Shown: positions 47,944 through 56,764 of the stretch, piece after piece
Layout: every line of letters starts with the position of its first letter
Numbering within the stretch: the stretch's first letter is position 1
Assembly (NCBI GenBank): GCA_040401595.1
Contig: JBBAOE010000010.1
Span: 1-64,000, forward strand
Direction: 5' to 3'
DNA: 64,000 nt
DNA from: RFPW01 sp040401595
GTDB lineage: Bacteria > Pseudomonadota > Gammaproteobacteria > Burkholderiales > Burkholderiaceae_E
Position numbers and translations under genes: made by a program
Notes under the pieces: generated by a model
What the model was told of the DNA's origin: nothing
The model's database searches: none
The model's input: only the letters and a program-made list of their open reading frames with translations

Positions 47944-49017
47944 ATGCGCGAACCCACTCGAATCACTGTTGAAGACGCGATTGCCCAATTGGAGCAATTT
48001 GACGACCTGCTGGACACCCGCAGCCCGTCAGAGTTTGCCCTCGACCACATTCCGCGGGCGATCTCGACCGCTGTGCTCGATGATGCGCAGCGGGCGACCA
48101 TCGGAACACTGCATACCCAGGTTGGACCATTTGAAGCCAATCGCCTGGGGGCCGCCTGGGTGGCGCGTAATGTGGGCCGACATCTGGAAGAGCAGTTCCA
48201 GGATCGGCCGCGAAGCTGGTCACCACTGGTCTATTGCTGGCGGGGTGGACAGCGCTCCAACGCCATGGCCACTGTCTTGGCTCGGGTCGGATGGCCGGTG
48301 AAGGTGCTCGAGGGCGGCTACCGCGCCTACCGTCGACACGTGTTAGCGGACTTGAACACCCGGCCAGCTCAGCAACGCTGGATCGTTGTCGCCGGTCGAA
48401 CCGGAAGCGCAAAAAGTCGGATCCTGGAATCGCTGTCCCGCCTGGGATGTCAGGTGCTGGATCTGGAGGCGCTGGCCTGCCATCGTGGTTCGGTTCTTGG
48501 AGAGCTGCCCGATGCGCTCCAACCCTCGCAAAAACTCTTTGATTCCCTGGTTTGGAATGCCATTCGGAAATTTGACCCATCACGACCGGTGTTCGTCGAG
48601 TCGGAGAGCAAGAAAGTGGGTCGACTGCATGTCCCAGACACGCTGATCCAAGCGATGCGCCTGTCAACCTGTATCCAGGTCGAGGTGCCGGAAGGCATCC
48701 GGGCCGGTTTTCTGATCGACGAATATGCGCACTGGACCCAGGATCGGGTGGGATTGCAGCGCAAGCTCGACCACATTGCACCCTTGCATTCAAAACAGAA
48801 AATCGCGCATTGGCAGAGCCTGATTGAATCCGAAGACTGGCCGGCGTTCGTCGAAAGCTTGCTGGTAGAACACTACGATCCTGCCTATGACCGGGCCATG
48901 GCTCGTAACTTTCAGATGCTGGCAAGTGGCTGGACCGTCCGGGCCGAAGCCCTGGACAGCGCGGATATCGAGCACATGGCCAGACAAATCTCGATACATG
49001 TCGCGGGCCAGCCTTGA
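47944..49017 (+). CDS. selU: tRNA 2-selenouridine synthase (MnmH/SelU)
   Basis: SelU swaps sulfur of 2-thiouridine for selenium at tRNA wobble position 34, using selenophosphate, via a geranylated intermediate. From ATG 47944 the protein has 357 residues: an N-terminal rhodanese domain (LLDTRSPSEFALDHIPRAI, catalytic Cys98 in VYCWRGGQRS) and a P-loop domain (GRTGSAKS, 151-158, then VLDLEALACHRGSVLGELP and VFVESESKKVGRLHVP). An in-frame ATG at 47896 is less likely because it leaves 10 bases to the divergent gene. The P-loop has Ala where Gly usually precedes Lys. No selD lies in the window. Confidence 0.93.
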   Translation: MREPTRITVEDAIAQLEQFDDLLDTRSPSEFALDHIPRAISTAVLDDAQRATIGTLHTQVGPFEANRLGAAWVARNVGRHLEEQFQDRPRSWSPLVYCWRGGQRSNAMATVLARVGWPVKVLEGGYRAYRRHVLADLNTRPAQQRWIVVAGRTGSAKSRILESLSRLGCQVLDLEALACHRGSVLGELPDALQPSQKLFDSLVWNAIRKFDPSRPVFVESESKKVGRLHVPDTLIQAMRLSTCIQVEVPEGIRAGFLIDEYAHWTQDRVGLQRKLDHIAPLHSKQKIAHWQSLIESEDWPAFVESLLVEHYDPAYDRAMARNFQMLASGWTVRAEALDSADIEHMARQISIHVAGQP

Positions 49018-49056
49018 GCTGGACTCGGGACCTTGATCCGAGAGGACCGCAGTCAG

Positions 49057-49084
49057 GGTGCACGACTCAAGGTGCACAACTCAA
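49057..49084. repeat. Short tandem repeat at the 3' end of ppiD
   Basis: Two 14-bp units, GGTGCACGACTCAA (49057-49070) and GGTGCACAACTCAA (49071-49084), differ at one base. The ppiD stop codon lies in the second unit. It occupies most of the 63 bases between the convergent selU and ppiD. Confidence 0.8.
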
Positions 49085-51057
49085 GGTGGACTACGTTTGA
49101 CCCCGAGTTGCGACTGCCAGGTTTTTAGCCAGGCCATCACGGCCTGCTCACCTTCCGTACGACGAATTTGAGCCGTCAACTGCGCTTCATTCGCCTTTAC
49201 CGCAGCGAGATCGCCCGCTAGCACCGCGTCGATCCGAGCAATGATGTAACCCTCTGCGCCCAAATCAACACCAACGAACGCCGGAAGTTTGTCAACCGCC
49301 GCCCCCAGTACGGCATTGACAATCGCCGGCGACAAGCTGCCACGATCCATTCGGCTGATTTTCCCGCCGGCCTCGAACCGGACCGATTCCGTGGCGGCCG
49401 AGCCAGGAGTTGGCGCTTCACGCGACTGCAGACTCTTCAGTTTTTCCGTTCCGTTATTCAAGGCCATCTTTCGCGATTGCGTCTGAATCCAGAGAGCCTT
49501 CACTTCGGCACGAACGGCATCCAGGGGGCGGACTTGCGCAGGCTGGTAGTCAACAATCCGGGCCGACACCAGGGTGCCAGCGCTGGTCTCCACCGCTTCG
49601 GTGTTGCGACGGGTACGGATCGATTCTTCCGAAAACAAGGCGGTCAGCAGACGACGGTTGCTCAGTACCGCCGTATCTGTAACGTCCTGGGCGCTGTCTG
49701 GCTTCGCCGGATTCTTGACAGGGGTATTGGCTTTGGCCGGTCCATCGGGTGTGACTCCGTCCAGCGTGTGAACGCTCAAGCCGAATCGGGTCGCTGGTGC
49801 ATCGAGCGTATCGCCCTGCTCGTAAACGAGATTCGAAAATGGTTCGGCTGATTCGGCATACCGCTTACTCGCCTGCTGCTTTCGGATCTCAGCATCTAGC
49901 TGCTCACGAACTTCGGCGAACGGCTTCACTTGTCCTGGTTCGACCCCGGTCACCCGGATGATATGGAATCCAAACTCACTACGGACGACTTCACCAATCG
50001 TACCCACACCGGCAGCCGCAAAAACTGCGTCCGCAAACGGCTTGACCATGGAATCCCGGGTAAACCAATCGAGATCGCCCCCGCCCGCCTTTGACCCGGC
50101 ATCGTCCGACTGTTGGCGTGCCAACGCCGCGAACCGATCCGCAGATGCGTCCTTCAGCTGGTCAAGCAGTCCTTGCGCCTTGGATTTGGCAGCCGCCACA
50201 TCGGCCTCCGACGCGGAAGCCGCAACCTGAATCAGCAGGTGACTGGCTCTGCGCCGCTCCGGCCGACCGAGACGGGCACGATTCTGCTCGTAGTAACTAC
50301 GCAGATCATCGTCGGAAATTTGAATCTGACGGGCCAATGCATCCGCACTCAGGACCACCCAGGCAACCTTCGCTGTCGAGGGGGTGGTGAATCGCTTGGA
50401 CTCATCCTGATGGAACTGGACCAACTGCTCATCGGTTGGTTGCAATTGGGCCAAATAGTCCGTCGGCCGAAACCGCAGAATGGCGACCTCGCGGGTCTGC
50501 ACCAAGCCTTGCATCAAGCGCTCGCTGACCCGTTTAGGCATCAGTGCAGATTGACCAAATGCCTGGGGAATCAGGCTGCGTGCAATGTCCCGTCGCAACT
50601 CGGATTCAAAGGCCGCTTCGGTCCGCCCTTGAGCCGCCAACAATTCCCGATATCGATCCCGGTCAAAGGATCCGTCCGGTTTGAGCAAATCAGTCTGTGC
50701 AGCGATTGCGCGACGAAGCGCGTCGTCACCCACAACCAGGTGTTGGCGGTTGGCATAGAGGTCCAGAGCGCGCTCGTCGATCAGTCCATCGAGGACCTGA
50801 GTGCGCAGTTCTGGCGTCTCGAGCAGTTTGCTATCGGCATTCGGCCCAAGCGACGCGCGCATCCTGGCGACCTGCTCGCGCACAGCCCCCTCGAGTTCCT
50901 GGCGGGCAATCTTCCGATCCCCGACCGTTGCAACGCTGTCGTCCTTGCCTAAAAATTGGTCATACCCGGATAGGCCAAAGAACACGAAGGAAGGCAGGAT
51001 CAGCAGTAGTAAAACAAACTGCAGTGCCCGCTGATGGTTACGAACGGTATCGAACAT
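49081..51057 (-). CDS. ppiD: Periplasmic folding chaperone PpiD (SurA N-domain/rotamase family)
   Basis: PpiD is anchored in the inner membrane and helps newly secreted proteins fold. The 658-residue protein has one N-terminal membrane helix (LQFVLLLLILPSFVFFGL, about 13-30), a SurA-like N-domain (VGDRKIARQELEGAVREQVARM, VLDGLIDERALDLYA), a parvulin domain (RRASHLLIQVAASASEADVAAA, GGDLDWFTRDSMVKPFADAVF, VRSEFGFHIIRVTG) and a SurA-like C-domain. Parvulin domains of PpiD are often inactive; I cannot judge activity here. It follows tRNA-Asp, with a hairpin and T-tract only 13 bases before its ATG. Confidence 0.94.
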   Translation of the reverse strand: MFDTVRNHQRALQFVLLLLILPSFVFFGLSGYDQFLGKDDSVATVGDRKIARQELEGAVREQVARMRASLGPNADSKLLETPELRTQVLDGLIDERALDLYANRQHLVVGDDALRRAIAAQTDLLKPDGSFDRDRYRELLAAQGRTEAAFESELRRDIARSLIPQAFGQSALMPKRVSERLMQGLVQTREVAILRFRPTDYLAQLQPTDEQLVQFHQDESKRFTTPSTAKVAWVVLSADALARQIQISDDDLRSYYEQNRARLGRPERRRASHLLIQVAASASEADVAAAKSKAQGLLDQLKDASADRFAALARQQSDDAGSKAGGGDLDWFTRDSMVKPFADAVFAAAGVGTIGEVVRSEFGFHIIRVTGVEPGQVKPFAEVREQLDAEIRKQQASKRYAESAEPFSNLVYEQGDTLDAPATRFGLSVHTLDGVTPDGPAKANTPVKNPAKPDSAQDVTDTAVLSNRRLLTALFSEESIRTRRNTEAVETSAGTLVSARIVDYQPAQVRPLDAVRAEVKALWIQTQSRKMALNNGTEKLKSLQSREAPTPGSAATESVRFEAGGKISRMDRGSLSPAIVNAVLGAAVDKLPAFVGVDLGAEGYIIARIDAVLAGDLAAVKANEAQLTAQIRRTEGEQAVMAWLKTWQSQLGVKRSPP

Positions 51058-51070
51058 CGAGCTTCAGACG

Positions 51071-51095
51071 ATAAAAGAAAGGGCCACAAGGGCCC
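51071..51095 (-). terminator. Intrinsic terminator after tRNA-Asp, just before ppiD
   Basis: A 5-bp stem GGGCC/GGCCC (51081-51085 with 51091-51095, 5-base loop) is followed on the minus strand by TTTCTTTTAT. It would end the tRNA transcript. The T-tract stops 13 bases before the ppiD ATG, leaving no room for a separate promoter. Confidence 0.55.
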
Positions 51096-51108
51096 ATCTT
51101 TGAAATGT

Positions 51109-51185
51109 TGGCGGAGCGGACGGGACTCGAACCCGCGACCCCCGGCGTGACAGGCCGGTATTCTAACCAACTGAACTACCGCTCC
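51109..51185 (-). tRNA. tRNA-Asp (GTC)
   Basis: The minus strand gives a 77-base cloverleaf. The acceptor GGAGCGG pairs with CCGCTCC, the anticodon loop is CTGTCAC with anticodon GTC, the T-arm has GGTTCGAGTCC, discriminator G, and CCA is encoded (51109-51111). It is very close to E. coli tRNA-Asp. Confidence 0.98.
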
Positions 51186-51291
51186 GCGATTGGTCTGACG
51201 TTACCGTCAAACCCGAAAAAATCTGCAAAAACCGGGAAGAAAATCCCAGCTTCGCAGGACCCAGAACATCACTTTAAAACTAACGATATTC

Positions 51292-51367
51292 TGGTGGGTG
51301 CTGAGAGGCTCGAACTCCCGACCTACGCCGTGTAAAGGCGCCGCTCTACCAACTGAGCTAAGCACCC
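51292..51367 (-). tRNA. tRNA-Val (TAC)
   Basis: The minus strand gives a 76-base cloverleaf. Acceptor GGGTGCT pairs with AGCACCC, D-stem GCTC/GAGC, anticodon stem GCGCC/GGCGT with loop TTTACAC (anticodon TAC), T-stem GGGAG/CTCTC with loop TTCGAGC, discriminator A, and encoded CCA (51292-51294). It is paired with tRNA-Asp downstream of hupB. Confidence 0.98.
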
Positions 51368-51414
51368 AGTCGAAGAATTAGATTTTACCCTGAGGCTGAG
51401 AACTCTGCAAATCC

Positions 51415-51687
51415 TCAGTTGATGGCGTCGCGCAGACCTTTACCAGGCCGAAATTTCGGCACCTTCGCGGCACTGATTTGAATCTCTTCTCCGGTCCGAG
51501 GATTACGGCCAGTTCGGGCTGCGCGTTTGCCAACCGCAAACGTCCCGAACCCCACCAGAGTCACCGCGTCGCCTTTGCGCAGGGAGACTTCGATCCCACC
51601 AATCAGTGCATCCAGAGCACGACTCGCAGAAGCCTTGGTGATATCAGCGCTGGCTGCAATATGGTCGATCAGTTCAGTCTTGTTCAC
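51415..51687 (-). CDS. hupB: DNA-binding protein HU-beta
   Basis: HU bends and compacts DNA as a dimer. The 90-residue product starts [19 protein letters not shown], has the helical dimer body and the DNA-gripping arm with [21 protein letters not shown], followed by [16 protein letters not shown]. Length and sequence match HupB. It lies after lon, with a strong terminator in between, and before tRNA-Val and tRNA-Asp, a common betaproteobacterial order. Confidence 0.97.
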   Translation of the reverse strand: MNKTELIDHIAASADITKASASRALDALIGGIEVSLRKGDAVTLVGFGTFAVGKRAARTGRNPRTGEEIQISAAKVPKFRPGKGLRDAIN

Positions 51688-51773
51688 TTCAATAAATCCT
51701 CTGTGAATGCGCCAAAGTCAAGCAAAAATCTTGGTTGGGGGTACTGCGAATGTGGGTGTTAAATACGGCCCAA

Positions 51774-51808
51774 GAATAAAAATCGCCCCCGATCCAAACG
51801 GGGGCGAT
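51774..51808 (-). terminator. Intrinsic terminator downstream of lon
   Basis: A perfect 10-bp stem, ATCGCCCCCG (51782-51791) with CGGGGGCGAT (51799-51808) and a 7-base loop, is followed on the minus strand by TTTTTATTCTT. It separates lon from hupB, so hupB should have its own promoter. Confidence 0.9.
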
Positions 51809-51865
51809 CCGAGAAGGTATTCAAACCGACCAGCGATTTGGTGTCAAGCCAAAATCACGCATGAG

Positions 51866-54403
51866 TCAATGTTTAACACGATCTCCCGTCACACTCACCT
51901 CGGCCACCGGTGAGGGTGTGGCAGGTGCGATCACGGATTCTGCAACATCTTCCTCAGGAAGAGGCTGCGGCAAGCGCTCGAGCGCCAGTTCAAGAACCCG
52001 ATCAATCCAACGGACCGGAATAATCTCCAGATTATTCTTAACATTATCTGGAATTTCAGGAAGATCGCGCGTGTTCTCTTCAGGAATCAGGACCCTTTTA
52101 ATCCCTCCGCGCAATGCGGCCAGGAGTTTTTCCTTCAAGCCGCCGATCGCCAGGACCTCACCCCGCAAGGTAACTTCACCAGTCATTGCCACATCGGCTC
52201 TTACCGGAATACCGGTCAAAACCGACACAAGAGCTGTCGTCATCGCGATGCCCGCACTTGGACCATCTTTCGGTGTTGCGCCTTCAGGCACGTGAATATG
52301 GATATCGCGTTTCTCGTGAAAATCCGGTTTCAGGCCAAACATATGGGCCCGCCGGCGAACAACGGTCATTGCAGCCTTAATGGACTCCTGCATGACGTCC
52401 CCGAGTTTGCCAGTGAAGGTGGCCAAGCCCTTGCCTGGCACCGATACGGCCTCGATGGTGAGTAACTCTCCGCCCACTTCGGTCCATGCCAGTCCAGTCA
52501 CCTGGCCAACCTGGTTCTCCTTTTCAGCAACCCCATAGCTGTAGCGGCGAACGCTGAGAAACTGATCCAGATTCGCGGCATTGACATGAATTTTGCCAAG
52601 TGCCGGAGTTTTCTGCGCAGCACCGGTACCCTGACCCAACACTGCCGGTGCATCCGCCGGATCCTTACTCTGCGCCTGAGGCTCTGCGCTTGGCTCAACA
52701 ACCAGCTGACCTTTTTTCAGCACCATCCGTCTGACGACCTTTCGACAGATCTTGCCGACCTCACGCTCGAGTGAACGGACGCCGGCTTCGCGGGTGTAGT
52801 AACGAATGATGTCGCGTACCGCACTCTCCGACACGGTCAATTCACCGTCCTTCAGCCCGTTATTGCGCATTTGTTTGGGTAGGAGATACCGGGTGGCGAT
52901 AGCCACCTTTTCGTCCTCGGTATAGCCCGAGAGGCGAATGACCTCCATGCGATCGAGCAATGCCGCCGGAATATTCAGCGTGTTGGCCGTCGCTACGAAC
53001 ATTACGTCAGAGAGGTCGTACTCGACTTCGACGTAATGATCGGTAAACGTAGCGTTTTGCTCTGGATCCAGAACCTCCAGCAAGGCACTGGCAGGATCGC
53101 CGCGAAAATCCATTCCCATCTTGTCGATCTCGTCGAGCAAAAAGAGTGGATTGCGGACCCCGATCTTGGTTAGGTTCTGAAGAATCTTCCCTGGCATCGA
53201 ACCAATATAGGTTCGACGATGGCCGCGAATCTCAGACTCATCGCGCACACCACCCAGAGCCATCCGTACGTATTTCCGATTGGTGGCGCGTGCGATGGAC
53301 TGGCCGAGCGAGGTTTTTCCGACGCCTGGCGGCCCGACCAGACAAAGAATGGGCGACTTCACCTTGTCGACCCGCTGCTGCACAGCGAGATATTCGACGA
53401 TGCGTTCCTTTACCCGTTCCAGTCCCCAGTGGTCCGCGTCAAGCACAGCCTCTGCATTGGAGAGGTCGTTATTGACTTTGCTTTTTCGTTTCCAAGGCAG
53501 ATTGACCAGAACATCAATGAAGTTTCGGACAACCGTTGCCTCTGCGCTCATCGGGCTCATCAGCCGGAGTTTTTTCAACTCGGCATCAGCTTTTTTGCGG
53601 GCTTCCTTAGGCATCCGAGCTGTCTCGATCTTTTTCTCGAGTTCATCGATATCGGCGCCTTCCTCGCCTTCACCCAGCTCCTTTTGAATCGCTTTGACCT
53701 GTTCATTCAGGTAATACTCGCGCTGGCTCTTCTCCATCTGCCGCTTGACACGCCCGCGAATTCGTTTTTCGACCTGCAGGATGTCGAGTTCGGTCTCAAT
53801 CTGCCCCAGAAGTTTTTCCAGCCGCTCGGCGACGGGTAACACCTCGAGGATGGCCTGTTTCTGCTCGATCTTGATCGGCAAATGCGCAGCAATGGTGTCG
53901 GCGAGCCGACCCGGTTGTTCGATTCCGTTGAGACTGCCCAGAATCTCTGGCGGCACCTTCTTGTTCAGCTTCACATACTGATCGAACTGGGTCAGGATCG
54001 CCCGTCGCAAGGCTTCCAGCTCCGGTGCAGCCTCATCGTCGAGCGGCAAGCTATCGACTGCGCACTGGAAGAAGGCGCCGACATCATCGATGCTGACCAG
54101 TCGGCCCCGATAATTACCTTCGACTAGAACCTTGACCGTTCCATCGGGCAATTTAAGCATTTGGAGAATATTCGCCACACAGCCAATCGGATAGAGGTCT
54201 TCTTCCGTTGGATCGTCCTTGGACGCATTTTTCTGCGCGACGAGCATGATGGCCTTGCCGGTCTCCATGGCCGACTCAAGCGCCTTGATCGACTTGGGTC
54301 TACCAACAAACAGCGGAATCACCATGTGAGGGAATACCACGACGTCGCGAAGCGGCAGCAATGGCAGGGTCATACGGGATTCAGGAGCACTGATTTCAGT
54401 CAT
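51866..54403 (-). CDS. lon: ATP-dependent protease Lon
   Basis: Lon degrades misfolded and short-lived regulatory proteins. The 845-residue protein has the N-terminal substrate domain (LPLLPLRDVVVFPHMVIPLFVGR), coiled-coil middle, AAA+ module with Walker A GPPGVGKTSLG and Walker B LFLLDEIDKMG, and the protease domain with the catalytic dyad Ser716 (PKDGPSAGIAM) and Lys759 (LKEKL). Two extras explain the length over the usual 780-810: a Pro/Ala/Gln-rich insert at about 569-603, between the AAA+ and protease domains, and a Pro/Val/Ser tail of about 28 residues. A sigma-32-type promoter lies 31-58 bases upstream. Confidence 0.98.
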   Translation of the reverse strand: MTEISAPESRMTLPLLPLRDVVVFPHMVIPLFVGRPKSIKALESAMETGKAIMLVAQKNASKDDPTEEDLYPIGCVANILQMLKLPDGTVKVLVEGNYRGRLVSIDDVGAFFQCAVDSLPLDDEAAPELEALRRAILTQFDQYVKLNKKVPPEILGSLNGIEQPGRLADTIAAHLPIKIEQKQAILEVLPVAERLEKLLGQIETELDILQVEKRIRGRVKRQMEKSQREYYLNEQVKAIQKELGEGEEGADIDELEKKIETARMPKEARKKADAELKKLRLMSPMSAEATVVRNFIDVLVNLPWKRKSKVNNDLSNAEAVLDADHWGLERVKERIVEYLAVQQRVDKVKSPILCLVGPPGVGKTSLGQSIARATNRKYVRMALGGVRDESEIRGHRRTYIGSMPGKILQNLTKIGVRNPLFLLDEIDKMGMDFRGDPASALLEVLDPEQNATFTDHYVEVEYDLSDVMFVATANTLNIPAALLDRMEVIRLSGYTEDEKVAIATRYLLPKQMRNNGLKDGELTVSESAVRDIIRYYTREAGVRSLEREVGKICRKVVRRMVLKKGQLVVEPSAEPQAQSKDPADAPAVLGQGTGAAQKTPALGKIHVNAANLDQFLSVRRYSYGVAEKENQVGQVTGLAWTEVGGELLTIEAVSVPGKGLATFTGKLGDVMQESIKAAMTVVRRRAHMFGLKPDFHEKRDIHIHVPEGATPKDGPSAGIAMTTALVSVLTGIPVRADVAMTGEVTLRGEVLAIGGLKEKLLAALRGGIKRVLIPEENTRDLPEIPDNVKNNLEIIPVRWIDRVLELALERLPQPLPEEDVAESVIAPATPSPVAEVSVTGDRVKH

Positions 54404-54781
54404 GGCATTCGCCTATCAAAAGGATCTTTCGACAGATCGGGGCGATCGCCCATCTTTCAAGCCAAAGAATAGCCTTGATTACAGTATTTGGGCGAAATCA
54501 GGAGAACAGCCGCAAATGTTGGTCCAGCCTGAGACCCCAAAACACCATGCCCATCTTCAGAAGCCGACTCGGGCGATGGATGCGAGGTGGTTCAGGATCA
54601 CGCAAGCAGGATCAGGCAAGCCTGAGAACTTGCTTAATCTCACTCACGCGGGCGCTCTCAGCGGGTCAAACACATAGGCGCGCTGAGGGCCATGCCCCGA
54701 CGATGAGGGCACGGCTGCAGCGATGGCGATCAGGGCCTGGCGCCTGTGAGTGGCGTCAGTGGAAGGCGCAGGACAATGGTG
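54404..54781. other. lon-clpX intergenic region with short repeats
   Basis: I see no gene in these 378 bases. Besides the lon promoter they hold a tandem pair CAGGATCACGCAAG (54593-54606) and CAGGATCAGGCAAG (54607-54620), and near clpX a 15-base block resembling the last codons of clpX. No T-rich terminator for clpX was found. Confidence 0.6.
54434..54461 (-). promoter_or_regulatory. Sigma-32 (heat-shock) promoter of lon
   Basis: On the minus strand CTTGAAA (54455-54461) and CCCGATCT (54434-54441) are 13 bases apart, close to the E. coli RpoH consensus (CTTGAAA, then CCCCATNT). The start of transcription would fall about 25 bases before the lon ATG. Sequence and position both fit the known heat induction of lon in other bacteria. 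Confidence 0.75.
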
Positions 54782-56068
54782 TCAGTGGGAAGCGCCAGCG
54801 AGCTTGGGTGCCTGCTCGCCGTAAATATAAAGGGGCTTGCTCTGGCCATCGATCGCCCCTTCGTCAACCACGACTTTCTGCACGCCCTGTTGGTTGGGCA
54901 GATCGAACATGGTTTCCAGTAGCGCCTGCTCCAGGATCGAGCGTAAGCCGCGCGCCCCAGTCTTGCGCTTCAAGGCCTTTCGGGCGATCGCGCTGAGTGC
55001 TGCCGGACGGACTTCGAGTTCCACGCCTTCCATCGCGAAGAGCTTGTGGTACTGCTTGACCAGCGCATTCTTGGGTTCGACCAGGATTTGAACGAGCGCG
55101 TCTTCGACGAGTTCATCCAGCGTGGCCACCACGGGAAGACGGCCCACCAGCTCCGGTATGAGGCCAAATTTGAGCAGGTCCTCGGGCTCGACGTCCTTGA
55201 GAAGCTCTCCGGTCGATCGCTCCGAGGCGCCACGAACGGTCGCGCCAAATCCGATACCGGTCTTTTCAGTTCGACTCCGGATTACTTTTTCAAGACCGTC
55301 AAACGCACCCCCGCAAATGAACAGGATATTGGTGGTGTCGATCTGAACGAAGTCCTGATTTGGATGTTTACGTCCGCCTTGGGGTGGGACGCTCGCCACC
55401 GTTCCCTCAATCAGTTTCAAAAGCGCCTGCTGAACGCCCTCCCCGGACACATCCCGCGTGATCGACGGGTTGTCACTCTTGCGGGAAATCTTGTCGATTT
55501 CGTCGATATAGACAATCCCGTTCTGGGCTTTTTCAACTTCGTAGTTGCAATTCTGCAGCAGCTTTTGAATGATGTTCTCGACGTCTTCACCGACATAACC
55601 GGCCTCGGTGAGCGTCGTCGCGTCGGCAATCACAAAGGGAACATTGAGCATTCGTGCCAGCGTCTGAGCCAGCAGAGTCTTTCCAGAACCCGTTGGCCCG
55701 ACCAGCAGGATGTTGCTCTTGGCAAGCTCGATATCATCTTTCTTGACCGAGCTAGCCCCACCCTTGTGACGCAGGCGTTTGTAGTGGTTATAAACCGCGA
55801 CCGCGAGGGTGCGTTTGGCCCGAATCTGTCCGACCACATACTGGTCGAGGATCGCAAAAATCTCGTGGGGCGTTGGCAAACCCGCGCGGGCAGAGCCCTG
55901 AGCCGTCTCAGCCACCGACTCATCGCGGATGATGTCGTTGCAGAGCTCGATACACTCATCGCAAATGAACACCGAGGGGCCGGCAATCAGTTTACGGACC
56001 TCATGCTGGCTTTTGCCACAAAAAGAGCAGTACAAAAGCTTCTCGCTCGAGCCCTTCTTTTCGGTCAT
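54782..56068 (-). CDS. clpX: ATP-dependent Clp protease ATP-binding subunit ClpX
   Basis: ClpX unfolds tagged proteins, including SsrA-tagged ones made through SmpB, and feeds ClpP. The 428-residue product has an N-terminal zinc-binding domain (four Cys: YCSFCGKS and [10 protein letters not shown]), Walker [19 protein letters not shown], Walker [11 protein letters not shown], the pore loop GYVGEDVE and the IGF-type ClpP loop (TGIGFGATV). Length matches E. coli (424). It follows clpP by 30 bases. Confidence 0.98.
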   Translation of the reverse strand: MTEKKGSSEKLLYCSFCGKSQHEVRKLIAGPSVFICDECIELCNDIIRDESVAETAQGSARAGLPTPHEIFAILDQYVVGQIRAKRTLAVAVYNHYKRLRHKGGASSVKKDDIELAKSNILLVGPTGSGKTLLAQTLARMLNVPFVIADATTLTEAGYVGEDVENIIQKLLQNCNYEVEKAQNGIVYIDEIDKISRKSDNPSITRDVSGEGVQQALLKLIEGTVASVPPQGGRKHPNQDFVQIDTTNILFICGGAFDGLEKVIRSRTEKTGIGFGATVRGASERSTGELLKDVEPEDLLKFGLIPELVGRLPVVATLDELVEDALVQILVEPKNALVKQYHKLFAMEGVELEVRPAALSAIARKALKRKTGARGLRSILEQALLETMFDLPNQQGVQKVVVDEGAIDGQSKPLYIYGEQAPKLAGASH

Positions 56069-56098
56069 TGCGTCCTCAGGATCTCGTGGATGAAACGC

Positions 56099-56764
56099 TT
56101 ACGCCGCCGGCTCGCGACGCATCAACACCTTGTCTACCAGGCCGTAGCTTACCGCATCGTCTGCGGACAGGAAGTTGTCCCGATCCGTATCCCGGGCAAT
56201 CTTCTCAATCGGTTGACCGGTATTTTCGGACAACAGGAGATTCAGGCGCTCGCGCAGAAAGAGAATTTCGCGGGCGTGAATCTCGATGTCGGAAGCCTGA
56301 CCGGAAACGCCGCCCAGCGGCTGGTGGATCATGATCCGGGAATTCGGCAACGCGAACCGCTTGCCATGGGCACCAGCCGCGAGCAGGAACGCCCCCATGC
56401 TGGCCGCGAGACCACAACAGAGCGTCGACACGTCCGACTTGATGAAGCGCATGGTGTCGAAAATGGCGAGCCCCGCAGATACCGAGCCGCCAGGAGAGTT
56501 GATGTACAGCGAAATGTCCTTGTCCGGATTTTCGGACTCCAGGAACAGGAGTTGGGCCATCACCAGATTGGCGCTGTGGTCGTTGATCGGTCCAACGAGA
56601 AAAATCACCCGCTCACGAAGCAGACGGGAATAAATGTCGTAGGCGCGCTCGCCGCGGCCGCTTTGCTCGATCACGATCGGAACCATGCCTAGGCCGCGTG
56701 GTTCCTCCACGGACAGACCCGAGGCCTGCGAAATCCCAGCATGGGCGGTGTAAGACGGAATCAT
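56099..56764 (-). CDS. clpP: ATP-dependent Clp protease proteolytic subunit ClpP
   Basis: ClpP is the tetradecameric serine protease chamber that works with ClpX. The 221-residue product has the catalytic Ser in [16 protein letters not shown], the His in [13 protein letters not shown] and the Asp in [32 protein letters not shown] is the start of the core. The N-terminus ahead of it (about 25 residues) is probably a propeptide, as in E. coli. It overlaps tig by four bases (ATGA). Confidence 0.98.
   Translation of the reverse strand: MIPSYTAHAGISQASGLSVEEPRGLGMVPIVIEQSGRGERAYDIYSRLLRERVIFLVGPINDHSANLVMAQLLFLESENPDKDISLYINSPGGSVSAGLAIFDTMRFIKSDVSTLCCGLAASMGAFLLAAGAHGKRFALPNSRIMIHQPLGGVSGQASDIEIHAREILFLRERLNLLLSENTGQPIEKIARDTDRDNFLSADDAVSYGLVDKVLMRREPAA

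Noticed and set aside
47963..49063. Minus-strand frame of about 366 codons opposite selU
   Set aside because: Rich in Arg, Pro and Ser, as expected from reading a GC-rich gene backwards; no domain is seen.
51376..51418. Stem CTGAGG/CCTCAG after hupB as a terminator
   Set aside because: The loop is long and the following sequence (TAAAATC on the minus strand) lacks a convincing T-tract; tRNA-Val downstream may be co-transcribed.
54475..54996. Plus-strand frame of about 173 codons across the lon-clpX gap
   Set aside because: Half of it is antisense to clpX, the rest covers repeats, and the sequence is of low-information Arg/Ser/Pro type.
55046..56692. Plus-strand open frame of about 548 codons opposite clpX and clpP
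   Set aside because: It runs antisense across two well-supported genes and their junction, with no domain or ribosome binding site.
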